This document shows, piece by piece, positions 52,860-62,235 of a stretch of 64,000 bases of DNA. Below the pieces are notes generated by a model. That model worked only from the letters and a program-made list of their open reading frames with translations. It was not told the DNA's origin and did not search any database. The stretch's first letter is position 1, and the number at the start of each line of letters is the position of its first letter. Origin of the DNA: Loripinus fragilis (taxonomy: Eukaryota; Mollusca; Bivalvia; Lucinida; Lucinidae); NCBI GenBank assembly GCA_964019695.1, contig OZ026515.1:40068994-40132993 (forward strand), given 5' to 3'. Both the position numbers and the translations under genes were made by a program.

Positions 52860-53060
52860 GGAAATAATGGTAGAGCATTAGGCTGGGGATCAAAGGGTTG
52901 CTAACTTGGGACTCACCAGAGCTACTGCATTGTGTCCTTGACCAAGGCACTTTATTCACTGTTTCATACTGGTTTGACCCAGGAAGACAGGAAATTGTCC
53001 TGACATGACTAAAAAATTGTTGACAGGGGCATAACTCATCAACACAAACAAAAGAAGCAG
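52860..53060 (+). mobile_element. SINE-A, diverged
   Basis: AATGGTAGAGCATTAGGCTG, TGTCCTTGACCAAGGCAC and TTTGACCCAGGAAGACAGG; ends AACACAAACAAAAG. Confidence 0.65.
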
Positions 53061-53092
53061 AATTTTGACTGAAGCAGCGCTGACATAAAATA

Positions 53093-53331
53093 TGAGCCGT
53101 GACATGGGAATTTCAACAATGTGGTATGTGCGACCAGCAAAGCCTCAGATCAGCCTGCGCATATGCGCAGTCTGATCAGAGTCTTTGCTTGTCGCTTGAA
53201 TATTCTATGAATGTTAAGCTACTGACCAAACATCATTTGGAGTTCCTAAGCTTCAAAGGAGGCTGCGCAGGCTAGTCTGAGTCTACACTTGTCAAAATGC
53301 CACATTGTTGGAAATCACAGGTGAAGGCTCA
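53093..53331 (+). mobile_element. FB-10 element before exon 22
   Basis: TGAGCCGTGACATGGG and AGGTGAAGGCTCA ends; CAACAATGTGG and CCACATTGTTG inside. It ends 22 bases before exon 22. Confidence 0.85.
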
Positions 53332-53353
53332 ATTATGTTATAATTCTTAACAG

Positions 53354-53615
53354 GTACCCCTGTGGGTAAAGTGCTATCATCACTGGTGGCGGCCAAGGCT
53401 ATCTTGTATGGTAACAGTATGATTATTACCGGGGGCTATAACAACACAGCTCACATGGAGGTGTATAACCTCACCATGCCCCGGGATCTCTGTACGCTCA
53501 ACGGTGATGTTAACTCCTGTGTTTCTGTCTACGGCTGTAAAGCAAGGATTGTTCACCATTCAAATGGAGAAAACATTACGCTGTGTGACAGTAATGATGG
53601 CATAGTTCCTCCCAG
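53354..53615 (+). CDS. MEGF8: Exon 22: Kelch blade 6 and start of PSI
   Basis: The acceptor is ATTCTTAACAG and the donor CCCAG|GTAAGG; phase 1 in, phase 2 out. The product reads GKVLSSLVAAKAILYGNSMI, ITGGYNNTAHMEVYNLTMP and then CTLNGDVNSCVSVYGCKA. The ITGGY strand closes the propeller and the following cysteines open a PSI module. NNT, NLT and NIT sequons are present. An FB-10 element ends 22 bases before the exon. Confidence 0.93.
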
Positions 53616-53634
53616 GTAAGGCCAAAGAAAAAAT

Positions 53635-53830
53635 ATGTGTGTTTCAGGTTACATGAAATTTTAAAATGGGGACGGTAGGTAGGAAAATATTTTTATTTTG
53701 TCAAAAGTTTTACATGGGGAATATTGGGAAATAAATTGGCTGAACTGGGAAATCCCTTGGAACTCCCCTTAATATCCTTAAAAATTTAAGTGACTCGCTG
53801 CTAAAAAAAATCAACGGAGGTAACTGGCTT
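53635..53830 (+). repeat. Fragment of the MITE nested at 21664
   Basis: GACGGTAGGTAGGAAAATAT and TTTTGTCAAAAG resemble the interior of 21664-21900. 53830-54150 is not recognised. Confidence 0.35.
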
Positions 53831-54286
53831 TGTAAATTTTCGGCCCTAATTAATTAACTGTAGTTAACTAAAGGATTCTTATTTGTATCTCAACTGCACA
53901 AGGTGCAAAATAGCTTTTGTAGTCACCACGGTCGTACGCATTCCAGTTCTGTTCCCGTCACACTGCCTTAAAGTTTTCTAGAAGTCCATATCTTGACAAC
54001 CACTTGTCAGAAAGCATTCATACTTGCACCATAGATACCTTGTAGGGTAATTTTTCATTCCACGATATCCGATTCCTATTTGTCATGTATGTTTGTTTAC
54101 CTATACATGTATATTTACCTATACATACATAATCTAAGGTTGTCACACTTCTCTCATTTAAAAGGTTGCAGTCAAGCTACGCTGTCATGCGACATCTCTT
54201 ATCAAAAAAATCTTTCAGGAACACTATCAGAGTGTCAAACGGTTTGGATCCAGATTATTTACCACAAAAATTGATATGTTTTGCTC

Positions 54287-55350
54287 TAATACCCCTATTC
54301 CACACAGGCCACGAATCGCCCGAATTGCCACGAATTGATTTTTTATTGATTCGGGGGGATTCGTGAGGTTTCATTAAAAAAAATTCTCCAATCGTGATGG
54401 TGTACGAGTCAGTCCCGATTCAGATAGGATTTCGTCACGAATATTCGGGAGAATCGGCTCAATTCGGCTGGAATCGCACAAGAATTCATTACGAATAGCA
54501 AAATAACATTATAGCATGCTGCACGAAAGTTAAGGAATCAATTACGAATCAGATAAGAAAATGCCGAATGCAGCACGAATTGGGCACGAATTAACAGAAA
54601 TCCGTGACGAATCGCCACGATTCGCGAGATTTTCTCTCACAATAGTTATAAAAAAGGCCCATCTATGCTTCGGGGGCATCAGTTCCAAAATGAATGTTCC
54701 TCGTAAAGCAGCAGTAGAATTGATCCTGCAACTTGAGTGTTGAAAACGGCTTCTTATATAGCTAGAAGAAAACAACTACGTTAAAGTCGAGAGGCCCCTC
54801 CCCAGACTCTTTGACTTGGAAAAATATGGCAGTTTGCCATTGGCAAAATCACCAGCCAGGAGCTACTGACTGATCCTGATTGTGCTCCAGAATCTGCCAA
54901 ATCTGTTTCAACTTCTAGGACTGCTTACATGCGCGAGACGGGGTAATTAACCTTAGGGAAAATCCTTCTACTATCTCTTCCTTGGTTTTATTGTTTGGCT
55001 TAATCTCCCGATTCCCCACGAATGAGCTAAGAGTAGCTACGAATGTCATAAACAATGCAAAAACGCCACCGAATCGATTACGATTCAGTTATGATATCCA
55101 AGAATGCCTTAGGAATTTGGTACGAATCACGCACGATTTTTCGAATCGGGGAATTCGTGGCCAAAGTTTTGAACAGTTCAAAACTTTTGAGCCGAATTCC
55201 CGATAGACCTACGAATTGCAAGAACTCACTACGGACTGTGCGAATCAGTTAAGACCTTCACGAACTGGGTACGATTCAGCCACGAATCCAGATATTTGTC
55301 AATTCGTGTCAATTCGTGGGATTCGGGGCCTGTGTGGAATAGGGGTATTA
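54287..55350. mobile_element. 1.06 kb element with perfect 24-bp inverted ends
   Basis: TAATACCCCTATTCCACACA and TGTGTGGAATAGGGGTATTA begin and end it. Both outer thirds are packed with ACGAATT-type words on opposite strands. The middle (54650-54960) is unrelated and has no long frame. TA lies at the ends. It sits in an FB-3 fragment (54210-54290). Confidence 0.85.
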
Positions 55351-55458
55351 GTTATATATTCTTCCATATTTAATTGGGTTTAGAACTTTAATATGTCACC
55401 TTTAAGTTAAAAGTTTTGCTTTTCTGGCTATGTTATATTTTGATTTGATTTGTTTCAG

Positions 55459-55594
55459 CACATTGGGACCTGTGTTAGAGACTAACGGCGGCAATGTGTG
55501 CAACACTAATTGGCACAAACAGAGAGACTGTGAGTCGATTACCAACTGCAGTGAGTGTATAGCAGTTTATCCACAGTTCAAGGGAGCTGAACTG
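55459..55594 (+). CDS. MEGF8: Exon 23: PSI module start
   Basis: The acceptor is TTTGTTTCAG and the donor GAACTG|GTAAGA; phase 2 in, phase 0 out. The product reads NVCNTNWHKQRDCESITNC, SECIAVYPQFKGAEL. C-x-x-x-x-x-C-S-E-C is a PSI opening; the CYWC that should follow is at the start of exon 24. Confidence 0.93.
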
Positions 55595-55624
55595 GTAAGA
55601 AGTGATGTTTTGTTGGATATATTG

Positions 55625-55855
55625 GGTTTATGGTAAATGGTCTAAAATTTCGAACATTAGTTACCTGCAGGAAAAGCCTAAGCAAACAGCGCAGACCCAG
55701 ATCAGACTGCTTCTGAAGAAGCAGTCCGATCAGGGTCTTCCCTGTTTGCTTTTCTGAGATGCATTTTGCGAATTGCAACCCTGATAACCAATATTTTATT
55801 TGAGAACAAAAAGAGAAAAGTGTTTGAGAGTTGAGAACATTTACCATAGTACTGA
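55625..55855 (+). mobile_element. FB-4 element
   Basis: TATGGTAAATGGTCTAAAAT and GAGAACATTTACCATAG ends; centre GATCAGACTGCTTCTGAAG. Confidence 0.8.
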
Positions 55856-55914
55856 ATGAGGGAGCTGAATGGGTGATGCTCTTTGGATTTTTCGGGCTTT
55901 GTCCTGAATATTGC

Positions 55915-56040
55915 TCAATAGTTTTGTTAGTCTGTTAGCCTCATAGTTACTACTTGTCTTTTGTTGTCTCTCTCATCTGCTTATGTTCTTAGGTTGCCTT
56001 TTTTGCAGACAATGTTATAGTGCAGGCTTTCTTCTTGGAA
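55915..56040 (+). repeat. FB-2 half element
   Basis: GTCTCTCTCATCTGCTTATG and TTGCAGACAATGTTATAG are FB-2 flank words. Confidence 0.45.
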
Positions 56041-56079
56041 GCATATTTTTAGTCCCCTATTGCTAATCGTCAAAGGCTG

Positions 56080-56590
56080 GTTTGGGAACTATAGGTTTGC
56101 ATGATTTCATCCATTCATCTGTCCATCCGTCACACTTACATGTCCAGACCATATCTTATATATGGTTAAGCCAAATTAAGATTATTACCCATAGCATGAA
56201 GGTATGTCACGTACAACACTTAGCCGCCAACTTCCAAGGTCAAGGTCACAACTTTGACTCAAAGTCTGTCAGTAACGCTGTAATCCTGAGTCTCATGATC
56301 GGCCATATCTCCTACAAAGATAGGTTAAATTCATTATAACTTCACACGATTATCACCTATAGCATAAAGGTGTGTAGTGCACAATACTTAGCCACCACCT
56401 TTTAGGTCAAGGTCACAACTTTGACTCAAATTTGGTCAGAAGCTGCTATACTCAGAATTTTGTGTCCGGGCCATATTTCCTACATGGGTTTGATCAATTC
56501 ATTAAAGCTTTACATGATTATTACCCATAGCATAGCAATTTGTTGTGCATAACACTTAACCACCAACTCCAAGGTCCCAACTTTTAACTC
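56080..56590 (+). repeat. Tandem repeat, about 190-bp unit, three copies
   Basis: AAGGTCAAGGTCACAACTTT and ATTAYYMCCCATAGCAT-type segments recur (around 56190, 56355, 56525). TTGTAAATTGAAAAACATTT is also doubled at 56608 and 56653. Confidence 0.75.
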
Positions 56591-56698
56591 TAATATCTGT
56601 CAATCTGTCATTTGTAAATTGAAAAACATTTAAGAAAAATTGTGTCCGCTTTGTAAATTGAAAAACATTTAAGATATTTTTACGAAACTTCCTACAAA

Positions 56699-56935
56699 TG
56701 AACCGCGACATGAGATTTCCAACAATGTGGTATGTGCAACCAGTAAACTCACACCAGCCTGCGCATACGCGCAGTCTGATCAGAGCCTTTGCTAGTCACT
56801 TAAATATTCAATGAGTGTTAAGCTACTGATCGAACATCATTTGGAGTTTCTACGCCTAAAAGGAGGCTGCACAGGCTCGTCTAAGTCTACACATGTCAAA
56901 ATGCCACATTGTTGGAAATCACATGTTACGGCTCA
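56699..56935 (+). mobile_element. FB-10 element
   Basis: TGAACCGCGACATGAG and CATGTTACGGCTCA ends; AACAATGTGGTATGTGC inside. Confidence 0.85.
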
Positions 56936-57039
56936 AATATTAAGCATTATGAGGCGACATGCAAAATGCAAGAACTGTAACTCTTGGTTACCTATTTTAG
57001 CTAACCTGAGACATAGGCTGAAAGTGAGCTATTGTGATC

Positions 57040-57550
57040 TTAGGATGTCCGTCATCAGTCAACAATTTGCTTCAAACAACATCACCTAAACTTCTGGGTG
57101 GAATGCCACCAAACTTCACAGAAATGATACTTTGGGGGTCCTTTTCAAAGTTGTTCAAAGAAGTCCATTTGAGAAGGAAAAACTTGACATTTTTTTGTAA
57201 ATATTGGTCAGATTTGAAAATAATTTGATACCCTTGGGTGACACCAAGGTTAGTCAAATTATGCTGATTTTTTGAAAAACATGGCTGTCAGGGGGATATA
57301 TAGGAAAAAACTTAAAAAGCTTCTTGTCGAAAATTACTGGGACGATTTGAAAATAATTTGGCACAAGTAGTCATTGGATGGCCTTCTACCAAGATGTTTC
57401 AAATTTATTTGATCGGTTGAAAAACATGGCCGCCAGGGGACAGGGCCAGTTTTTCATCTGTATCCATAGGGAAAACTTTAAAAATCATCTTGTCAAAAAT
57501 AACACCCAGGCGATTCGAAAACGATTCAGCACAAAATATCCTAGGTAGAC
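57040..57550 (+). repeat. Tandem-like repeat with AACATGGCYG motif
   Basis: ATTTGAAAATAATTTG (57212, 57347), AAAAACATGGCTGTCAGGGG and AAAAACATGGCCGCCAGGGG mark about three diverged units. A piece of the same repeat is at 600-720. Confidence 0.65.
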
Positions 57551-57559
57551 CCCTACAAT

Positions 57560-57845
57560 AATAAAGAAAGTTGATTTTGAATAAAATCAGGAGAGGGCAA
57601 AAAAGCATGTACATTTCCCAGTTTGCAAAGAGTTAATTCAAAGCCTACTAGTGTCGTCTGCCCATAACTTTTACAAACAGATTGGACCCAGATCAGGCCG
57701 GACAAAATGTTGGGCCTGATCTTGATCCAATCTGTTTGACACTTAGATGGTATTTTTGAAAGAATTTTTCGAAAAATTTGATTTCGAAATGAAATCAGCA
57801 GACGACATAAAAGTGTGAAAAATTTCCCAGTAGGCAAAGAGTTAA
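57560..57845 (+). mobile_element. FB-3 element plus half copy
   Basis: A right half ends at AAAGAGTTAA (57635), then a full copy with GATCAGGCCGGACAAAATGT and inverse ends GGCAAAGAGTTAA (57845). Confidence 0.75.
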
Positions 57846-57944
57846 GGGAATAAGTACTAGTTATTCAGGGTCTGTCCCATATATTTTACAACTGCGCAAG
57901 TAGCAGCTTAGCAAAACATAGTTCATGATATCAAATTTGGTGAT

Positions 57945-58390
57945 ATAGCTGTCATGTAAACATAAACAATTTGCTATATAGTGACAGGTATTTTAGTACT
58001 GATAGGCAGATTGAGATGTTTAAAAGAGGCAAAGCCAATGGACATGATACTTGTTTAGTGTATATTTCTGAACATGTTTCCTTAATTTCAGTAGCATATG
58101 TTGTTGGTTCAGATTGGAATTGCCTCAATGAGGCAATTCCAATGTGCACCTACAACATATGTCAATTCAATAAATGAATGTTTTTCACCATAATTTTTTT
58201 TTCACAAATTTGTCAACTACTTTTTAATGTTTCAGTGTAATGAGCATGTAGAAATGAACAAGTTATTGTGTAGTTTGGCTTGCACCTGGATGACAATAAT
58301 AGATAGCCAATTTTATATTATTGACAGTTTATCTTTAGATGTTTCATTGGAATGAAATGCTAACTTGGTGGTTGCCTGGTTTTATATCTT
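57945..58390 (+). repeat. Long dispersed repeat reaching exon 24
   Basis: Inverse partner of 43325-43800 (CATGTAAACATAAACAATTT to GGTTGCCTGGTTTTATAT). The centre GAATTGCCTCAATGAGGCAA is palindromic. The right end overlaps the pyrimidine tract of exon 24. Confidence 0.85.
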
Positions 58391-58395
58391 TACAG

Positions 58396-58636
58396 ACTTG
58401 CTACTGGTGTACGAAGTGTAAGTTTGACAAATGTTTACCAATTCACAAAGACTGTGAGCCATACGACGATGGGAACAAATGCAGGGTGTTTGAGCGGGAG
58501 AAGTCTTCCACCCGTGCCTTCCAGCCACCAGAGAGGTCTTGTCTAATCCAACCATGTACAGCCTCCACCTGTGACCGTTGCGCCCAGATGGGTTGTATCT
58601 GGACCCAGCATTTTGAGAGAATTCTCCATTCAGCAG
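58396..58636 (+). CDS. MEGF8: Exon 24: PSI modules
   Basis: The acceptor is ATATCTTTACAG and the donor TCAGCAG|GTAAAC; phase 0 in, phase 1 out. The product reads TCYWCTKCKFDKCLPIHKDC, then SCLIQPCTASTCDRC and AQMGCIWTQHFERI. CYWC completes the PSI begun in exon 23, and CTASTCDRC with CIW starts another. The donor and its flank recur twice downstream at a spacing of 197 bases. Confidence 0.92.
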
Positions 58637-59240
58637 GTAAACTGGTGCATTTCTGTATTTACAGGAAATTTTCTAAAATTTTGAACTTTTTTCTCTTTCT
58701 GTTCTAAAATAAAACGTTGGTTATCAGGGCTGGCATTCTCAAAATGCTTGTCAGAAAAGCAAACAGGGAATACCTTGATCAGACTGCTTCTTCAGAAGCA
58801 GTCTGATCTGGGTCTGCTCTGTTTGTCTAGCAGGTAAACTGTTGCATTTCTGTATTTACGGAAAATGTTCTAAAATTTTGAACACTTTTCTCTCACTGTT
58901 CTCAAATAAAACATTGGTTATCAGGGCAGGCATTCTCAAAATGCTTGTCAGAATAGCAAACAGGGAAGATCCTGATCAGACTGCTTCTTCAGAAGCAGTC
59001 TGATCTGGGTCTGCTCTGTTTGTCTTACAGGTAAACTGGTGTTTTTCTGTATTTAAGGAAAATGTTCTAAAATTTCGAAAACACTTTTCTCTTTATGTTC
59101 TCAGATTAAACGTTGGTTATCAGGGCTGGCATTCTCAAAATGCTTGATGCCGATCAGACTGCTTCTTCAGAAGCAGTTTGATCTGGGTTTGCACCTGTTT
59201 TACCCTTTTTGGCAGGCAACTTGTATTCAAAATTTTAGAA
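58637..59240 (+). repeat. 197-bp tandem array carrying exon 24 donor and FB-4
   Basis: CAG|GTAAACTG recurs at 58637, 58834 and 59031, exactly 197 bases apart, each followed by TTTCTGTATTTA and an FB-4 unit (CTTCTTCAGAAGCAGTCTG). So the last bases of exon 24, the donor and an FB-4 were copied together. At the third copy TTTGTCTTACAG could also act as an acceptor. Confidence 0.88.
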
Positions 59241-59610
59241 CCTTTACCTTACCCAAAAAATTTGAAGGATAGGCAGAAGTTGTGTGTTAAGGGTTTAGAC
59301 TTTTTATTACCCTTTTACTTTCTCATTATGACACCACCTTTGAAAAAAAATTACAGTGGGATATTGATCTCAGTTCATCATTCCTTCAGTCCATCACTGA
59401 TAGTAGTGGAAATATCATTGACAAGATGACATTTTGACAGACATCCAAAAATATTACCAATGGTATGACTTTGTTTAATTGTTTTTAGACCAATGGAATT
59501 TTTGATAGTTAAGTCGGGATGGTCCATTATATATATTGAGGGGTCACAGGTATATTTTCCAAAATATTTTCTTTCTTTATTAGAAGATCTATTTTGTCAT
59601 AGAAAACAGT
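59240..59610. other. Intron 24 segment with FB-6-like scraps
   Basis: 59480-59600 has GGTCCATTATATATATTGAG and AGGGGTCACAGGTATAT, weakly like FB-6. Otherwise nothing recognised. Confidence 0.35.
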
Positions 59611-59690
59611 GCAGACCCTGATGAAATGCCACATTTTGCTGCATTTCATTTGGGTCTTCACTGTTTGCTAATGTACTCGTTTAGGAGGTT
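59600..59690 (+). repeat. FB-6 core
   Basis: CAGTGCAGACCCTGATGAAA, TGCCACATTTTGCTGC and ATTTCATTTGGGTCTTCAC. Confidence 0.7.
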
Positions 59691-59844
59691 ATGGATGAGG
59701 GCACAGTGTAACACAAACATAATTTTTTGTTAGCTTGTACCATGGTCTCTTTTGATTTTTTTCGGAAAACAACAGTGATGAGACGGGTGTCTAAATATTA
59801 AGGCTATAAATGGTTCCAACCTTCTGAAGGATTAGTCTAATCAG

Positions 59845-59995
59845 GGTATACTGTAAAAGTTCTAAAATTCCAAACACATTTCTCTTACTGTTCTTAAATA
59901 AAATGATAGGTCCACAAATTGCTTGACAGAATAGCAATCAGGGAAGACCTGGTCAGACTGCCTCTTTTGTTTGTCGAGACCTGTTTGGCAACTCA
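59845..59995 (+). repeat. FB-4 remnant
   Basis: TACTGTAAAAGTTCTAAAAT and AATAGCAATCAGGGAAGACC; the core is lost. Confidence 0.55.
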
Positions 59996-59999
59996 TTTT

Positions 60000-60265
60000 A
60001 ACTACTAGCATGCTGGGTAATTTTTTAAGATTTTGTTGCTGTCTGCGAAGTTAACTTAAAAGTTAACTTTTACAAAAAAATAGATTCTTTCAGGAACACT
60101 ATCAGAGTGTCAAATGGTTTGAACCCAGATCAGGACCGATCAAACAGTTTGAATCCAGATCAGGACTGACATTCTGTCGGTCCTAGAATATTGGTTCTGA
60201 TCTGGGTTCAATCTGTTTGCAAAGGTTATCAGCAGCCTGTAAATGTCACAGCTAGCAAGTAAAGG
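60000..60265 (-). mobile_element. FB-3 element with doubled arm
   Basis: TAACTACTAGCATGCTGGG start; AAACAGTTTGAATCCAGATC/AAATGGTTTGAACCCAGATC occurs twice (60110, 60150) before a single partner arm. Confidence 0.7.
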
Positions 60266-60273
60266 GCTGATAC

Positions 60274-60487
60274 TTAACCTTTAAAGCGCCAACCATGACT
60301 GCAGCAGACGACAAATTTTGGGACATCTTTCCCAGTTTTCGACAAAAATAAGGTATGATATTACATGAGAATCATCTGCCAGCAGACGATTCTCATGAAA
60401 TATCATGCCTTATTTGTTATTTTGAAAAAGCGGCAAAATTTGAAATTGACGTCTGCTGCAAATTATAGGTGGCGCTTTAAGGGTTAA
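60274..60487 (-). mobile_element. FB-7 element before exon 25
   Basis: TTAACCTTTAAAGCGCCAAC and GCGCTTTAAGGGTTAA ends; centre GAGAATCATCTGCCAGCAGA. It ends 20 bases before exon 25. Confidence 0.85.
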
Positions 60488-60507
60488 GTCTGACCGTAAC
60501 GTTTTAG

Positions 60508-60728
60508 GGGAGAACAAGTGGTGGAGAACTGCATATATCCCTAAATACGACTGGAGCTGTGTGTCTAAGAGCCTTAAGAAGAACCTGGAAGGATATTCTA
60601 TGTTTATGGCCCCTCCTGCCGCTTGCCCTAAACCGTGTTACGTACACAACAAGTGTGAAGATTGTCTGGATGCCAGGGGTGGAGAAGGAGGATCACAGCA
60701 ATGTTACTGGAGTGAGGCCTTAAGTGAG
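60508..60728 (+). CDS. MEGF8: Exon 25: PSI module (first copy of a tandem array)
   Basis: The acceptor is AACGTTTTAG and the first donor GTGAG|GTATGT; phase 1 in, phase 0 out. The product reads GENKWWRTAYIPKYDWSC, then CPKPCYVHNKCEDCLDARGG and QQCYWSEALSE, a PSI core. The 3' part of the exon plus 22 bases of intron is the unit of an eight-copy, 150-bp array. Reading through stays open to 61832, and every copy offers the same donor in the same phase, so the true 3' end could be 60728, any later donor, or 61778. The shortest form matches the usual single PSI. Confidence 0.88.
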
Positions 60729-61784
60729 GTATGTATTTGTCATTATGCTATGTTTATGGCCCCTCCTGCCGCTTGCCCTAAACCGTGTTACGTACACAAC
60801 AAGTGTGAAGATTGTCTGGATGCCAGGGGTGGAGAAGGAGGATCACAGCAATGTTACTGGAGTGAGGCCTTAAGTGAGGTATGTATTTGTCATTATGCTA
60901 TGTTTATGGCCCCTCCTGCCGCTTGCCCTAAACCGTGTTACGTACACAACAAGTGTGAAGATTGTCTGGATGCCAGGGGTGGAGAAGGAGGATCACAGCA
61001 ATGTTACTGGAGTGAGGCCTTAAGTGAGGTATGTATTTGTCATTATGCTATGTTTATGGCCCCTCCTGCCGCTTGCCCTAAACCGTGTTACGTACACAAC
61101 AAGTGTGAAGATTGTCTGGATGCCAGGGGTGGAGAAGGAGGATCACAGCAATGTTACTGGAGTGAGGCCTTAAGTGAGGTATGTATTTGTCATTATGCTA
61201 TGTTTATGGCCCCTCCTGCCGCTTGCCCTAAACCGTGTTACGTACACAACAAGTGTGAAGATTGTCTGGATGCCAGGGGTGGAGAAGGAGGATCACAGCA
61301 ATGTTACTGGAGTGAGGCCTTAAGTGAGGTATGTATTTGTCATTATGCTATGTTTATGGCCCCTCCTGCCGCCTGCCCTAAACCTTGTTACATACACAAC
61401 AAGTGTGAAGATTGTCTGGATGCCAGGGGTGGAGAAGGAGGATCACAGCAATGTTACTGGAGTGAGGCCTTAAGTGAGGTATGTATTTGTCATTATGCTA
61501 TGTTTATGGCCCCTCCTGCCGCCTGCCCTAAACCTTGTTACATACACAACAAGTGTGAGGATTGTCTAGATGCCAGGGGTGGAGAAGGAGGATCACAGCA
61601 ATGTTACTGGAGTGAGGCCTTAAGAGAGGTATGTATTGGTCATTATGCTATGTTTATGGCCCCTCCTGCCCTCTGCTCTAAACCTTGTTACGTACACAAT
61701 AAATGTGAGGATTGTCTAGATGCCAGGGGCGGAGAGGGAGGATCACAGAAATGTTACTGGAGTGAGGCCTTAAGTGAGGTATGT
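60600..61784 (+). repeat. Eight-copy 150-bp tandem array on exon 25
   Basis: Units start at 60600, 60750, 60900, 61050, 61200, 61350, 61500 and 61650. Units 1-5 are the same base for base; 6 and 7 differ slightly; 8 differs most. Each unit has 129 bases of exon-like PSI sequence and GAG|GTATGT. The whole array is one open frame of 50-residue repeats with seven cysteines each (ACPKPCYVHNKCEDC, QQCYW, VCICHYA). No internal acceptor is seen. Confidence 0.95.
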
Positions 61785-61799
61785 TTACAACATGGCATA

Positions 61800-62235
61800 G
61801 GTCTAGATAAAGAACATTTTTTGAGCATATAATTTTTTTGAGCGTAAAAATGTAAATATTTTCTTTTCCATAGGTAGAAGCATATGTTTTGGATGCTCAA
61901 TATGTTTTGGATGCTCAAAAGAACCATCTCATTGAGACGGTTCTTTTGGGTACCCACAACATATGTTTTGGTTGAGAAATAAGAAAAAAGATTGAGATGG
62001 TTCTTTTGAGCACCCACATAATATGTTTTGGTTGAGAAATAAGAAAAAAGATTGAGACGGTTATTTTGAGTACCCAAAACATATGATTTGGTTGAGAAAT
62101 AAGAAAAAAAGATTGAGACAGTTATTTTGAGTACCCACAACATATGTTTTGGTTGAGAAATAAAAAAAAAGATTGAGATGGTTATTTTGAGTGCCCACAA
62201 CATATGTTTGGTTGAGAAATAAGAAAATTGATTTT
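61800..62235 (+). repeat. FB-5 element with five-fold arm array
   Basis: GCTCAAAAGAACCATCTCAT pairs with GAGACGGTTCTTTTGGG. The right arm with ACATATGTTTTGGTTGAGAA is then repeated at 60-62 base steps (61934, 61993, 62053, 62114, 62175). Confidence 0.88.

Noticed and set aside
54542..55252. Short frames inside the 1.06 kb TIR element
   Set aside because: None is long, none resembles a transposase I know, and they overlap on both strands.
61754..62203. 149-codon - strand frame with repeated peptide
   Set aside because: It is the inverse of the FB-5 arm array at 61934-62235.
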